Below the pieces are notes generated by a model. It was given only the letters and a program-made list of their open reading frames with translations. It made no database searches and was not told the origin of the DNA. DNA of 64,000 nt. It comes from Ochrobactrum sp. RH2CCR150. GTDB lineage: Bacteria > Pseudomonadota > Alphaproteobacteria > Rhizobiales > Rhizobiaceae. The translations under genes and the position numbers were made by a program. This document shows, piece after piece, positions 43,392-52,783 of this stretch. Location of the stretch: NCBI GenBank assembly GCA_014138095.1, contig JACGXE010000016.1:1-64000 (forward strand), read 5' to 3'. Each line of letters starts with the position of its first letter. Position 1 is the stretch's first letter.

Positions 43392-43628
43392 ATGAGCGAT
43401 ACCGCAGAGCGCGTCAAGAAAATCGTTGTTGAACATCTGGGCGTAGATGCCGACAAGGTCACGGAAGGCGCAAGCTTCATTGATGATCTCGGCGCAGACA
43501 GCCTCGACACCGTCGAGCTGGTCATGGCTTTCGAAGAAGAATTCGGCGTTGAAATTCCTGACGACGCTGCAGAAACGATCCTCACGGTCGGCGACGCCGT
43601 GAAGTTCATCGACAAGGCTTCTGCCTAA
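43392..43628 (+). CDS. acpP: Acyl carrier protein
   Basis: This is the 78-residue carrier for growing acyl chains. Ser37 in [10 protein letters not shown] is the site of phosphopantetheine attachment. The sequence is acidic throughout and matches housekeeping ACP of Rhizobiales ([19 protein letters not shown]). The long upstream gap suggests its own promoter, as is usual for this highly expressed gene. Confidence 0.98.
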   Translation: MSDTAERVKKIVVEHLGVDADKVTEGASFIDDLGADSLDTVELVMAFEEEFGVEIPDDAAETILTVGDAVKFIDKASA

Positions 43629-43976
43629 TCAGAACAGAGTTGAGGGCTGGGCTCTTCGGATCCCGGCCCTGCCTGTATTCTGAGCTATAGTCTGACATTG
43701 CCGGATGCGGCGCCTTTGCAAAGAGGCCGCTCGCGTCCGGGAATGCCAGCAGCTACAACGTACAGAGCAGTCCTGTGGACATGTCTGCGCGGGCCGTTTT
43801 CGGCAATTAAGTGAATTTGCCGGGATGCCAAGTGTCGTCCAAGTTTCGACTGGCTCCTGCGGCAGACTCCGATTTAACGATTGGAGCATCATCCCTTATA
43901 TCAGGCCCGGACATTGCATCTGCCGGTGAAAGCCTGCGGGTCGATGCTCGTGACATAACAGTTTTAAGGGGTGGAT
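43629..43976. other. Intergenic region acpP-fabF
   Basis: About 350 bases. A GC-rich imperfect hairpin lies at about 43641-43670 (gagggctgggctc ... atcccggccctg) without a T-run. Small open frames on both strands lack coding character. The AAGGGG ribosome site of fabF is at the end. Confidence 0.55.
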
Positions 43977-45236
43977 ATGAGGCGTGTCGTCATCACCGGT
44001 CTCGGTCTGGTGTCACCGCTTGCAAGCGGTGTGGAAGAGTCCTGGAAGCGGCTTCTGGCTGGCGAAAGCGGGGCTCGCCGCATCACGGAATTCGAGGTTG
44101 ACGATCTGGCTTGCCAGATTGCCTGCCGCATTCCGGTAGGCGACGGTACCAACGGCACGTTCAATGCCGACCTCCATATGGAGCCCAAGGAACAGCGCAA
44201 GGTCGATCCGTTCATCGTCTATGCCGTCGGCGCTGCCGATCAGGCGCTGGATGACGCGAACTGGCATCCCGAGAGCGATGAAGATCAGGTGCGCACCGGT
44301 GTTCTGATCGGTTCCGGCATTGGCGGCATCGAAGGCATCGTCGAAGCAGGCTACACGCTGCGCGACAAGGGCCCACGCCGTATTTCCCCGTTCTTCATTC
44401 CCGGACGTCTGATCAATCTGGCTTCCGGCCATGTATCGATCAAGCACAATCTGCGCGGCCCGAACCATTCGGTCGTCACCGCCTGCGCAACGGGCACGCA
44501 CGCCATTGGCGATGCGGCACGTTTGATCGCTTTCGGCGATGCCGATGTGATGGTTGCCGGTGGCACGGAATCGCCGGTCAGCCGCATTTCGCTCGCGGGC
44601 TTTGCAGCCTGCAAGGCGCTTTCCACCAAGCGCAACGACGATCCGACCGCCGCGTCGCGTCCTTATGACGATGACCGCGATGGTTTCGTCATGGGCGAAG
44701 GTGCTGGCGTTGTGGTTCTGGAAGAGCTTGAACACGCGTTGGCGCGTGGCGCGAAGATCTATGCCGAAGTGATCGGTTACGGCCTGTCGGGCGATGCCTA
44801 TCACATCACGGCTCCGACCGAGAGCGGCGAAGGCGCCGAGCGCTGCATGGTTGCAGCTCTCAAGCGCGCTGAAATCACGCCGGATCAGATCGATTACATC
44901 AACGCGCATGGCACATCGACCATGGCTGATACGATCGAGCTGGGCGCTGTCGAGCGCGTGGTCGGCGATGCGGTTTCGAAGATTTCCATGTCTTCGACCA
45001 AGTCGTCCATCGGCCATCTTCTGGGTGCTGCCGGTGCTGCCGAAGCGATTTTCTCGACGCTGGCCATTCGTGACAATGTTGCGCCTGCGACGCTCAATCT
45101 CGACAATCCGGCGGTTCAGACCAAGATCGATCTGGTGCCGCACAAGGCACACGAACGCAAAATCGACGTGGCTCTGTCGAACTCCTTCGGATTCGGCGGA
45201 ACCAACGCTTCGCTGGTGCTGCGTCGCTATTCCTGA
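43977..45236 (+). CDS. fabF: 3-oxoacyl-[ACP] synthase II
   Basis: FabF condenses malonyl-ACP with acyl-ACP in elongation and controls temperature-dependent unsaturation in many bacteria. The 419-residue protein carries the catalytic Cys170 in VTACATGTHAIGD and the two histidines in NAHGTSTM and SSIGHLLGA, the KAS triad, with GFGGTNASLVL near the end. The ATG at 43977 has AAGGGG eight bases upstream; a GTG at 43971 is too close to that site. A terminator follows. Confidence 0.97.
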   Translation: MRRVVITGLGLVSPLASGVEESWKRLLAGESGARRITEFEVDDLACQIACRIPVGDGTNGTFNADLHMEPKEQRKVDPFIVYAVGAADQALDDANWHPESDEDQVRTGVLIGSGIGGIEGIVEAGYTLRDKGPRRISPFFIPGRLINLASGHVSIKHNLRGPNHSVVTACATGTHAIGDAARLIAFGDADVMVAGGTESPVSRISLAGFAACKALSTKRNDDPTAASRPYDDDRDGFVMGEGAGVVVLEELEHALARGAKIYAEVIGYGLSGDAYHITAPTESGEGAERCMVAALKRAEITPDQIDYINAHGTSTMADTIELGAVERVVGDAVSKISMSSTKSSIGHLLGAAGAAEAIFSTLAIRDNVAPATLNLDNPAVQTKIDLVPHKAHERKIDVALSNSFGFGGTNASLVLRRYS

Positions 45237-45279
45237 CCAGCTTTTCCAGCCGGAAAGTCAAAATCTAATAGGATTAAAT

Positions 45280-45309
45280 AAAAACGCGGGGATTTCTCCG
45301 CGTTTTTGC
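45280..45309 (+). terminator. Terminator of fabF
   Basis: Arms aaaaacgcgg / ccgcgttttt (45280-45289, 45298-45307) with an eight-base loop lie 43 bases after the fabF stop. Confidence 0.9.
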
Positions 45310-45477
45310 CAAAATATAACCGGATGCGATATTTAAAATCTGCAACAGCGGTTAGGGTAAGCCTGTCTCCGATGCTTCAAAGCTTCGAAGGCATGAATTG
45401 CGGAGAGCCGCTCGGGACAGATAGGTGACGCATCGTTGTGGCGCCGTCAGTCAAGGCTACAGGACCGAGGTGATGGA

Positions 45478-46722
45478 GTGAATTCAGAGGTAAAGCCCGG
45501 GGAGCAACCCGGAAACAACTCTGCCGAAGAGCAAGCGAAGGCTGCAAGGGCCGAAACGCCGTCGGAAGCGACTGCGGCGGCAAAGCCGTTTGTTCCCAAA
45601 TCCGCGTCCGAAGCCCTGCGCCCCGAACCGGGCACACCGCCGCCGCGCAAGCGCTCGCGCCATGCGCGCAGCCAGATCGTCGTGTTCATGAATTTCATGC
45701 TGTCGCTGGTCGTGCTGGCATTGCTGGGTGCATCGGCGCTGTTCTATTTCGGCAAGATGCAGTTCGACGGTCCGGGACCGCTGACGGACGCCACGACTTT
45801 CCTGGTCAAGCGCGGCGCTGGCATTTCCGAAGTGACGAACAGCCTCGAAGCCCGCGACATCATCAGCGATGGACGTATTTTCCGGTTCGGCATCCGCGCC
45901 TATGGTCATGAGAACGACCTCAAAGCCGGTGAATACGCCATTCCGGCAGGCGCAACCATGCGCGACGTGATGAATATTCTCATCAGCGGCAAGTCGATCA
46001 TGTATCCGCTGACGGTGCCGGAAGGGCTGACCGTCAAGCAGATTTTCGACCGTATTTCCGCCGACCCCATTCTGGTGGGCGATATGCCGAAGGATTTTCC
46101 GCCGGAAGGTTCGCTGTTCACCGACACGCTGCATTTCACGCGCGGCACCTCGCGCTCGGAAATCATCGACCGCATGGTCGCTTCGCAGAAGAAGCTGGTT
46201 GACGATATATGGGCGAAGCGCGGACCAGACCTGCCGGTCAAGGACCGCAATGAGTTCGTGACGCTGGCTTCCATTGTCGAGAAGGAAACGGGCATCGCAT
46301 CGGAGCGTCCGCACGTTGCGTCGGTCTTCGTCAATCGTCTGAACAAGAACATGCGTCTGCAGTCGGACCCGACGATTATCTACGGCCTGTTCGGCGGCGC
46401 GGGCAAACCGTCCGACCGTCCGATCTTCAAGTCGGATATCGAAAAGCCAACGCCTTACAACACCTATGTCATCAATGGCTTGCCGCCGACGCCGATTGCC
46501 AATCCGGGCAAAGCGGCACTTGAGGCGGTCGCCAATCCGCTCGACACGGAAGACCTGTATTTCGTGGCGGATGGCACTGGCGGGCACGTCTTCTCGAAGA
46601 CTTTGCAGGAACACAACGCCAATGTTCGCAAGTGGCGCAATGTGGAACAGCAGAACAGCACTGGTACTGGCGCAAGCGGCCAGAACACAGGCCAGAGCAA
46701 CGGTCAGAGCGCGGGGCAGTAA
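45478..46722 (+). CDS. mltG: Endolytic murein transglycosylase
   Basis: MltG cleaves nascent glycan strands at the inner membrane and is thought to terminate peptidoglycan polymerisation. The 414-residue protein has a long Ala/Pro/Glu-rich cytoplasmic segment (1-75) and one membrane helix (FMNFMLSLVVLALLGASALF). A LysM-like region follows, then the YceG domain with SIVEKETGIASERPHVASVF (catalytic Glu) and MRLQSDPTIIYGL. The start is GTG at 45478, with GAGG seven bases upstream. A GTG at 45436 would add 14 residues. The C-terminus is a Gln/Ser/Gly-rich tail. It heads mltG-yicC-gmk. Confidence 0.93.
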   Translation: MNSEVKPGEQPGNNSAEEQAKAARAETPSEATAAAKPFVPKSASEALRPEPGTPPPRKRSRHARSQIVVFMNFMLSLVVLALLGASALFYFGKMQFDGPGPLTDATTFLVKRGAGISEVTNSLEARDIISDGRIFRFGIRAYGHENDLKAGEYAIPAGATMRDVMNILISGKSIMYPLTVPEGLTVKQIFDRISADPILVGDMPKDFPPEGSLFTDTLHFTRGTSRSEIIDRMVASQKKLVDDIWAKRGPDLPVKDRNEFVTLASIVEKETGIASERPHVASVFVNRLNKNMRLQSDPTIIYGLFGGAGKPSDRPIFKSDIEKPTPYNTYVINGLPPTPIANPGKAALEAVANPLDTEDLYFVADGTGGHVFSKTLQEHNANVRKWRNVEQQNSTGTGASGQNTGQSNGQSAGQ

Positions 46723-46895
46723 AAAGCTGCTGAAACGTATCTGTGCGAATTTTTCAGAGCCGGTTGCTGAATAGCGCCGGCTCTGTATGTTTGATTGAGT
46801 ACGGTGTTTTCGCGTGGTGAGGCGAGGCGCTTTGAGTGAGTTTCGATGCATGGGCAGGCCAGTCGCCCCTGTGCACAGTTGAGGGGTACGGACGC

Positions 46896-47795
46896 ATGGC
46901 GCTCCAGAGCATGACCGGATTTGCGCGCTACGCCGCGCAGCACGACGGTGCCAATGGTGAGGCGCGCATCGTTTGGGAAGTGCGCTCGGTCAACGGCAAG
47001 GGGCTTGATCTGCGCCTGCGTCTGCCGCAAGGGCTGGAAGCCGCCGAGCACCCGGTGCGGTCCATGCTGGCGCGCCATTTCTCCCGCGGTAATTTTCAGG
47101 CGAGCCTGAGTGTCGAGCGTGCCGACGAGCAGGCCAGTTTCGTCATCAATCACGCCATGCTGGCCGAGGTGCTGAAACTTGGCGCCGAATTGCAGGAAAA
47201 GTACGGTCTGGCGCCTGCGAGTGTCGATGGTGTTCTGTCGCTGCGCGGGATGATCGATCAGGCACAGGTTGCGGAAGATGACGATGCGCGCACCGAACTG
47301 GAAGCGGCCATCGTGGCGGCCTTCGAAGGCGCGCTGAAAGCCATTGCCGAGGCGCGGGCGCAGGAAGGCAAGGCGCTTTTCACGATCCTGTCCGGCCATG
47401 TCGATACAATCGGCCGTCTGACAGACGCGGCGCGTCAGGACCCGTCGCGGAGCACGGACGCCATCAAGGCGCGGCTCGCTGCGCAGGTTGCGCTTCTGCT
47501 CGATGGCCCGCGCGATCTGGATGAGGCCCGGCTTTATCAGGAAGCGGCTTTCCTTGCGACCAAGGCGGATATTCAGGAAGAGCTGGACCGGCTCGACACC
47601 CATGTCGCCTCCGCACATAAATTGCTCGCCGACGGCGGGCCTGTCGGGCGCAAGCTCGATTTTCTTTCACAGGAATTTAATCGTGAAGCGAATACACTGT
47701 GTTCCAAGTCGAACGCGGCGTCGATCACGGCCATCGGGCTGGAACTGAAAGCGGTCGTTGATCAGTTTCGCGAACAAGTACAGAATCTGGAGTAA
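46896..47795 (+). CDS. YicC/YloC-family endoribonuclease
   Basis: This 299-residue protein has the family start LQSMTGFARY, the VRSVNGKGLDLRLRLPQGLE segment and the C-terminal block GRKLDFLSQEFNREANTL with SKSNAASITAIGLELKAVVD. YicC proteins act as endoribonucleases affecting small-RNA and mRNA turnover in some bacteria. The ATG at 46896 is preceded by GAGGGG at nine bases; the frame is open to 46836. gmk follows after six bases, a pairing found in many bacteria. Confidence 0.92.
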   Translation: MALQSMTGFARYAAQHDGANGEARIVWEVRSVNGKGLDLRLRLPQGLEAAEHPVRSMLARHFSRGNFQASLSVERADEQASFVINHAMLAEVLKLGAELQEKYGLAPASVDGVLSLRGMIDQAQVAEDDDARTELEAAIVAAFEGALKAIAEARAQEGKALFTILSGHVDTIGRLTDAARQDPSRSTDAIKARLAAQVALLLDGPRDLDEARLYQEAAFLATKADIQEELDRLDTHVASAHKLLADGGPVGRKLDFLSQEFNREANTLCSKSNAASITAIGLELKAVVDQFREQVQNLE

Positions 47796-47801
47796 CAGTA
47801 C

Positions 47802-48464
47802 ATGGCCATCTCTTCAGTTGAAAATGGCGTCGCGCGCAGAGGCTTGATGGTGGTGATCTCGTCGCCATCGGGCGCTGGAAAATCCACCATTGCCCGGCTG
47901 TTGCTGGAAGACAAGAAGATGGACCTTTCGCTGTCGATCAGCGTGACGACGCGCCAGCGCCGTCCAAGCGAGATCGAAGGGGTGCATTATCACTTCAAGA
48001 CCATTCGCGAATTCGAACGCCTGCGCGACAATGACGAACTGATCGAATGGGCGGAAGTGCACGGCAATTTCTACGGCACTTTGCGCGAAACCGCCGAGAT
48101 TGCGCTGGCTGATGGTCAGGATATGCTGTTCGACATCGACTGGCAGGGCGCTGACCAGTTGCAGGCCAAGATGCCCGCCGATGTGGTGTCGATCTTCATC
48201 CTGCCGCCGACGATGCGCGAATTGCAGCAGCGTCTCAATCGCCGTGCGGAAGACACGCCCGAAGTGATCGAGACGCGCTTACAGAACGCCCGTTTTGAAA
48301 TCCAGAAATGGGTGAAATACGATTATATCGTTATCAATGAAGACCTCGACCGCTCCTTTGCGGCGATCAAGGCGATCATCGAGGCGGAACGCCTGCGTCG
48401 TGACCGCCGCCCCGGCCTGTTCGATTTCGTGACCGGCCTGCTCGAAGAAGAGCCGGGCATCTGA
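47802..48464 (+). CDS. gmk: Guanylate kinase
   Basis: The enzyme phosphorylates GMP to GDP with ATP. The 220-residue protein has the P-loop [13 protein letters not shown] (about 19-31), the GMP-binding [17 protein letters not shown] and [10 protein letters not shown]. Adjacent yicC upstream is only six bases away, and a good terminator closes the unit mltG-yicC-gmk. Confidence 0.97.
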   Translation: MAISSVENGVARRGLMVVISSPSGAGKSTIARLLLEDKKMDLSLSISVTTRQRRPSEIEGVHYHFKTIREFERLRDNDELIEWAEVHGNFYGTLRETAEIALADGQDMLFDIDWQGADQLQAKMPADVVSIFILPPTMRELQQRLNRRAEDTPEVIETRLQNARFEIQKWVKYDYIVINEDLDRSFAAIKAIIEAERLRRDRRPGLFDFVTGLLEEEPGI

Positions 48465-48480
48465 GCCAGAACATTAGCAA

Positions 48481-48510
48481 TAAAACCGCCCTTGAGGCGG
48501 TTTTATTCTG
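48481..48510 (+). terminator. Terminator of gmk
   Basis: Perfect 10-bp arms taaaaccgcc / ggcggtttta (48481-48490, 48496-48505) with loop cttga are followed by ttctg. Confidence 0.9.
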
Positions 48511-48534
48511 TTCACTGTCACGATTAAGCGGCTG

Positions 48535-49440
48535 TCAGGCGAGACCGGCTATGGCGCCCAGACGGGCCTTGTGTTCGGGGCTGATCGTCAAGGCAGCTGC
48601 GGCGATATTCTGGCGCAGATGGGTTCTGCGCGATGTGCCGGGGATCAGCAGAATATTCGGGCTGCGTTGCAGCAGCCAGGCCAAAGCCACGCTTTGCGGG
48701 GTCTCGCCCATTTCGTCCGCGACCCGATTCAATTCGTCTGTCTGCAACGGGTTGAAGCCGCCCAGCGGGAAGAAGGGGACGTAAGGGATACCGTCCTCGG
48801 CCAGATGGTCGATCATGGCCTCATCGGTTCGGTTCACCAGATTATAGAGGTTCTGCACACAGACAATCGGGGCGATGTCGCGCGCTGTCTGGAGTTGCTT
48901 TGCGTCGATATTGCTGATGCCGATATGGCCGAGCAGTCCTTCATCCTGCATCTGCCGCATGGCCTGCATGGGCGCAGCAACATCATCGTCCGGACCACCC
49001 ATCCGTAGATTGACGATGGCGATCTGGTCAATACCGAGGCGTTCGAGATTATCTTCGACGGACCGGCGCAGGAAATCCGCATCGCGTTGCAAGATCCAGC
49101 TGCCCTTGTCGTCGCGCCACGCACCAATCTTGGTCACCAGCGTCAGCTGGGCGGGGTAGGGGTAAAGCGCCTCGCGAATGAGCCGGTTGGTCACATAAGG
49201 ACCGTAGAAGTCGCTGGTGTCGATGTGGTCGATGCCGAGCGTCAGCGCTTCGCGCAGCACGGCGAGGGCCTCTTCGGGATCGCGCGGTTCTCCAAACGCA
49301 TGCGACCCGGCAAGCTGCATCGCGCCATAGCCCATCCTGTTGACGGAAATCGAGGTGCCGGGAAAGGTGAAGCGACCGGCTGCGGCTGCCGGGCTGCTTT
49401 GAATATTCGTTGCAGGGGCGGCGGAAGAATGATTGCTCAT
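48535..49440 (-). CDS. Aldo/keto reductase
   Basis: This is a 301-residue NADPH-dependent reductase of the AKR TIM-barrel superfamily. It has GYGAMQLAG, GIDHIDTSDFYGPYVTNRLI with the catalytic Asp and Tyr, TLVTKIGAWRDDKG with the Lys, and the cofactor segment IPGTSRRTHLRQN near the end. It resembles the YdbC group; the substrate is unknown. It is divergent from a LysR-family regulator with about 80 bases between starts, so regulation by that protein is likely. Confidence 0.92.
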   Translation of the reverse strand: MSNHSSAAPATNIQSSPAAAAGRFTFPGTSISVNRMGYGAMQLAGSHAFGEPRDPEEALAVLREALTLGIDHIDTSDFYGPYVTNRLIREALYPYPAQLTLVTKIGAWRDDKGSWILQRDADFLRRSVEDNLERLGIDQIAIVNLRMGGPDDDVAAPMQAMRQMQDEGLLGHIGISNIDAKQLQTARDIAPIVCVQNLYNLVNRTDEAMIDHLAEDGIPYVPFFPLGGFNPLQTDELNRVADEMGETPQSVALAWLLQRSPNILLIPGTSRRTHLRQNIAAAALTISPEHKARLGAIAGLA

Positions 49441-49518
49441 CTGAAATCTCCTTTTCCCGGACTATGACTGATCGCATATGCATTGATAACCGGGCTTGAA
49501 GCGGATAGCTTGTTCGCC

Positions 49519-50433
49519 ATGGCGAACAATAGGCAGCTTCTTCCCCTTGATGACGTTTCGGTCTTTCTGGCGGTGGCCCGTTCTGGTGGCTTTCGCAATG
49601 CCGCGCGCTGGCTCGGCGTTTCGGCATCCATGGTCAGCGAGACGGTCTCGCGGCTGGAGGAGAGGCTAGGCGTACCGCTGTTGATCCGCACCACGCGCAG
49701 CGTTCATCTGACGGAGGCGGGCAGCGCCCTTGTGGAGCGGCTTGGCCCTGTGATGGCCGAAGCCCGCGCTGCGCTTGACGAAGCCGCCAGTTCGCAGAAC
49801 GAGGTGCGGGGCAGGCTGAAGCTGAATGTGCCCGGCGCAGTCATGTATGACATTCTGCCACCGCTGATCGACGGCTTTCTTGCCAAACATCCCGACGTGC
49901 AGATCGAAGTGGTTGTGGATGATCGGCTCATTGATTTCAATGCCGTTGGCTGCGACGCTGGTATCCGTTATGGCGAGCATCTGGCGCAGGATATGATCGC
50001 AGTGCCCATCGGGCCTCGTCAGCAATGGGGTGCGCTGATGGCTGCACCAAGCTACATAGAGAAACGAGGGATGCCGCAGCATCCAGCCGACGTGCTGGAG
50101 CATGATTGTATCCGCATGCGTTTTATCAGCGGTGCACTGACCGATTGGGAATTCGAAAAAGGCGGCGAGATTATCACGGTCGACCCGCGGGGGAGACTGA
50201 TCATCGGTACGACCGGCGTATGGGGCGCGTTCAATCTGGCGGTAGCGGGACATGGCCTGATCTACAGTTTCCGCAACTGGCTGGAACCGTATCAACAGCG
50301 TGGCGAACTGGTGCCGGTGCTGTCCGACTGGTGGCCAGCTTTTGACGGGCCGCATCTCTATTTTTCCAGCCGTGTCATGCCGAAGCCATTGCGCGCCTTC
50401 ATCGATTATGTGCGGGCCTTGCCGGAAGACTAA
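49519..50433 (+). CDS. LysR-family transcriptional regulator
   Basis: This 304-residue protein has the N-terminal winged helix (LDDVSVFLAVARSGGFRNAA; VSASMVSETVSRLEERLGVP) and a LysR substrate-binding domain (RLKLNVPGAVMYDILPPLID onward). The ATG at 49519 gives the standard length; the frame opens at 49483. The start codon lies in the middle of a perfect 18-base palindrome (49511-49528). As usual for the family it is divergent from its probable target, here the aldo/keto reductase. The inducer is unknown. Confidence 0.92.
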   Translation: MANNRQLLPLDDVSVFLAVARSGGFRNAARWLGVSASMVSETVSRLEERLGVPLLIRTTRSVHLTEAGSALVERLGPVMAEARAALDEAASSQNEVRGRLKLNVPGAVMYDILPPLIDGFLAKHPDVQIEVVVDDRLIDFNAVGCDAGIRYGEHLAQDMIAVPIGPRQQWGALMAAPSYIEKRGMPQHPADVLEHDCIRMRFISGALTDWEFEKGGEIITVDPRGRLIIGTTGVWGAFNLAVAGHGLIYSFRNWLEPYQQRGELVPVLSDWWPAFDGPHLYFSSRVMPKPLRAFIDYVRALPED

Positions 50434-50437
50434 CCCC

Positions 50438-51319
50438 TTATCGCGCCCGCATTTCGCGGGGCGGGGTGCCGTAGGCGCGGCGATAATCGCGGCTGAACTG
50501 CGTCGGGCTTTCATAGCCGACCGCAAAAGCAACTGATGAAACCGGCACGGCGGTCTCGCTCAACTGGCGGCGCGCTTCCAGAAGCCGCAGCGCCTTTTGA
50601 TATTGCAGCGGCGTGGTGGCCATGACGGATTTGAAATGTTCGTGGAAGCTGGAAGGGCTCATTCCGGCAATATCCGCCAGTTCTTCTGTGCGGATCGGGT
50701 CATTCCAGTGCTGCTTGATATGGGTGATCGCTTTTGCGATGCGGCTTGCCGGACTGCCCGGCTGGGCCAGCTGGCGCAACATCGCGCCATTACGGGTCAG
50801 AAGCACACGGAAATGCAGTTCCTTGCGGATCATCGGCTCCAGAACGCGTCGTTCGAGCGGCTTGTCGCGCAGATCGAGCAGCCGTGTCATGGCATCGGTC
50901 ACGCCCGCATCGGCCCTGCCGGTGGCCACGGCTTCGCTTCGCGCCGCCGCAATCATACCCGGCTCAATCTCGCCCTGAAGCGCGCGCAAAATCTCCAGAT
51001 CGATCCGGCAGGCAAGAGCCACATAGGGCCTATCGGCGCTGGCTTCGACAATTCGCGCGCCTGTGATCAATTCGTGCGAGACTATCGCCGTCATGCCCGC
51101 ATCGAAACGAACGGCCCTTTCGCCATGCAGAATTTCTTTGGCCCCCTGGAGGACCAGGCAAATCATCGGCTGATACATATCGGGCCGGATCTCCGATACG
51201 GCCGGTGAACATACCACCGTAACACCTTTGATGCCGGTCGGCGCAGGATAAGGCCCCGCCGCAGTTTCCTGGGCGATTTCGATGCAGCGGGCTGCGAGAT
51301 TTGAAGCATGTTCGGACAT
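50438..51319 (-). CDS. AraC-family transcriptional regulator
   Basis: This is a 293-residue regulator. The N-terminal two-thirds resemble the AraC_N type effector domain found in cupin-like AraC proteins (YQPMICLVLQGAKEILHGER). The C-terminal HTH pair reads EELADIAGMSPSSFHEHFKS and VAFAVGYESPTQFSRDYRRA. The ATG ending at 51319 begins MSEHASNLAARCIEIAQET, the usual family N-terminus; a longer frame runs to 51481. It converges on the LysR gene and is divergent from the SDR gene, which is its likely target. Confidence 0.92.
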   Translation of the reverse strand: MSEHASNLAARCIEIAQETAAGPYPAPTGIKGVTVVCSPAVSEIRPDMYQPMICLVLQGAKEILHGERAVRFDAGMTAIVSHELITGARIVEASADRPYVALACRIDLEILRALQGEIEPGMIAAARSEAVATGRADAGVTDAMTRLLDLRDKPLERRVLEPMIRKELHFRVLLTRNGAMLRQLAQPGSPASRIAKAITHIKQHWNDPIRTEELADIAGMSPSSFHEHFKSVMATTPLQYQKALRLLEARRQLSETAVPVSSVAFAVGYESPTQFSRDYRRAYGTPPREMRAR

Positions 51320-51468
51320 GGGAAAAGCATAGCAAGCCTTTATTTCCCGCGACACAGAAATCGGAGCCTTCGGAGGATTGGGCATGTTTCGCGGAGAATG
51401 AGGCAGGCCGAACGAACTGGAAAGCGCCAATATAGAAACCAGAGTTCGTTGAACAAAAGGAAACTGAC

Positions 51469-52221
51469 ATGACGATTGCACTCATCACGGGCGGTAGCCG
51501 AGGGCTTGGCCGCAACGCAGCACTTCATCTGGCCAAGCAGGGCGTTGGCATCGTTCTGACCTATCAGAGCAATGCGAAAGCAGCGGAAGAGACAGTTTCC
51601 GAAATTGCAGCCGAGGGCGGCACCGCCATTGCCTTGCCGCTCGACACGGCGAAGGTTGCAAGTTTTGCGGGTTTTGCCGAAAAGCTGCAGCAGGCGCTTC
51701 AGGACAAGTGGCAACGGACGCGCTTCGATTATCTGGTGAACAATGCCGGCTATGGTGTTCACAAGCCGTTTGCCGAAACCACGGAAGAAGATTTCGACGG
51801 TCTGGTCAATGTGCATCTGAAAGGCGTCTTCTTCCTGACGCAGACCCTGCTGCCGCTGATCGAGGATGGCGGCAAGATCCTCAACGTCTCGACCGGTCTC
51901 GCCCGCTTTGCGCTGCCGGGCTATTCGGCCTATGCGACCATGAAAGGCGGGATCGAGGTTCTGACGCGCTATCTGGCCCGCGAGCTTGGCCCGCGCGGCA
52001 TTGCGGTGAACGCGATTGCGCCCGGCGCCATCGAAACGGATTTCGGCGGCGGCGTGGTGCGCGATATGCCGGAAGTCAACAAGATGATCGCGAGCACAAC
52101 GGCCATGGGTCGCGTCGGACGCCCGGACGATATTGGCGGCGCCGTGGCCGTCATTTTGTCGGGCGGTACGGGCTGGATCACCGGCCAGCGCATCGAAGTG
52201 TCGGGTGGCCAGAATATCTGA
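51469..52221 (+). CDS. SDR-family oxidoreductase
   Basis: This 250-residue classical short-chain dehydrogenase has TGGSRGLGRNAALHLAKQG (8-26), NNAGYGVHKPF, LNVSTGLARFA with the catalytic Ser, YSAYATMKG (Tyr...Lys), the AINAIAPGAIETDF-type segment (NAIAPGAIETDF) and a C-terminal GQRIEVSGGQNI. An AAAGGAAA ribosome site precedes the ATG. The substrate is unknown. It is divergent from the AraC gene with about 150 bases between starts. Confidence 0.93.
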   Translation: MTIALITGGSRGLGRNAALHLAKQGVGIVLTYQSNAKAAEETVSEIAAEGGTAIALPLDTAKVASFAGFAEKLQQALQDKWQRTRFDYLVNNAGYGVHKPFAETTEEDFDGLVNVHLKGVFFLTQTLLPLIEDGGKILNVSTGLARFALPGYSAYATMKGGIEVLTRYLARELGPRGIAVNAIAPGAIETDFGGGVVRDMPEVNKMIASTTAMGRVGRPDDIGGAVAVILSGGTGWITGQRIEVSGGQNI

Positions 52222-52225
52222 CGGC

Positions 52226-52516
52226 CTAGTTTAGCCTTATCGAAATGCGGCTGGTGTCATGCACCAGCCGCCTGAAGGCTTCCAGAAAAGGCTTGCCTCC
52301 GAGCGTGCGCAATTCGCTCAGCGCTTCCGTGTTTTTGAACACAAGCTCGCATTCGCCGGGCCAGCCCGGCCCCTGCCACTGCACGGCATCCCAGAAAGAA
52401 TCGAGCGTATAGCCGAAGGATTGCGCATCCTGCGCCGGGACCACAGCAAGATAGCGTCGCCAGAGTTCATCTGGCTTTTTCACACCTGCACAGTCGATTT
52501 CGTAAACGGGCACCAT
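52226..52516 (-). CDS. Barstar-like protein
   Basis: This is a 96-residue protein with the barstar fold pattern: an initial VYEIDCAGVKKPDELWRRYL, the central FGYTLDSFWDAVQWQG (barstar Y-G-x-N-L-D-A-L-W-D region) and a terminal strand RISIRLN. Barstar inhibits the ribonuclease barnase, but many bacterial members occur without any barnase gene, as here, and their role is unknown. Its ATG overlaps the stop of an upstream 48-codon membrane ORF (TAATG), so the two are translationally coupled. It converges on the SDR gene with four bases between. Confidence 0.82.
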   Translation of the reverse strand: MVPVYEIDCAGVKKPDELWRRYLAVVPAQDAQSFGYTLDSFWDAVQWQGPGWPGECELVFKNTEALSELRTLGGKPFLEAFRRLVHDTSRISIRLN

Positions 52517-52662
52517 TAACCGAGCAGGATCAAAAGCCCGTCCACAAGCCCCAGCAGAAGAATAAGCGCGCCCATCGCGATTGCCGTGATGATGAGCATG
52601 CGCTTCTGCCGGTTGCGCTTGTCGGGTTGCTTTCCTGTCCAGTCGTATGAAGATCCAGGCAT
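52516..52662 (-). CDS. Small single-helix membrane protein (48 residues)
   Basis: This is a short open frame with a hydrophilic N-terminal half (MPGSSYDWTGKQPDKRNRQK) and a hydrophobic C-terminal half (MLIITAIAMGALILLLGLVD, then GLLILLG). That predicts one or two membrane passes with the basic end inside. GGAGA stands six bases before the ATG, and the stop overlaps the barstar-like start, which supports it as a real gene. I recognise no family. The overlap suggests the two products are made together; function is unknown. Confidence 0.65.
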   Translation of the reverse strand: MPGSSYDWTGKQPDKRNRQKRMLIITAIAMGALILLLGLVDGLLILLG

Positions 52663-52760
52663 AAGTGTCTCCAGGTCAGCCTATGTCTTCGATAAGCTTC
52701 CAACGATACTTATAAACGCCTTCGGTGCAGTTTATCAAATGCGTGGGGTTTCGCGACTAA

Positions 52761-52783
52761 ACGGCGGTCTATCAGACCGCCGT
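52761..52783 (-). terminator. Hairpin over the tldD stop codon
   Basis: Arms acggcggtct / agaccgccgt (52761-52770, 52774-52783) include the tldD stop. Only a short TTT follows on the minus strand. Confidence 0.5.
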
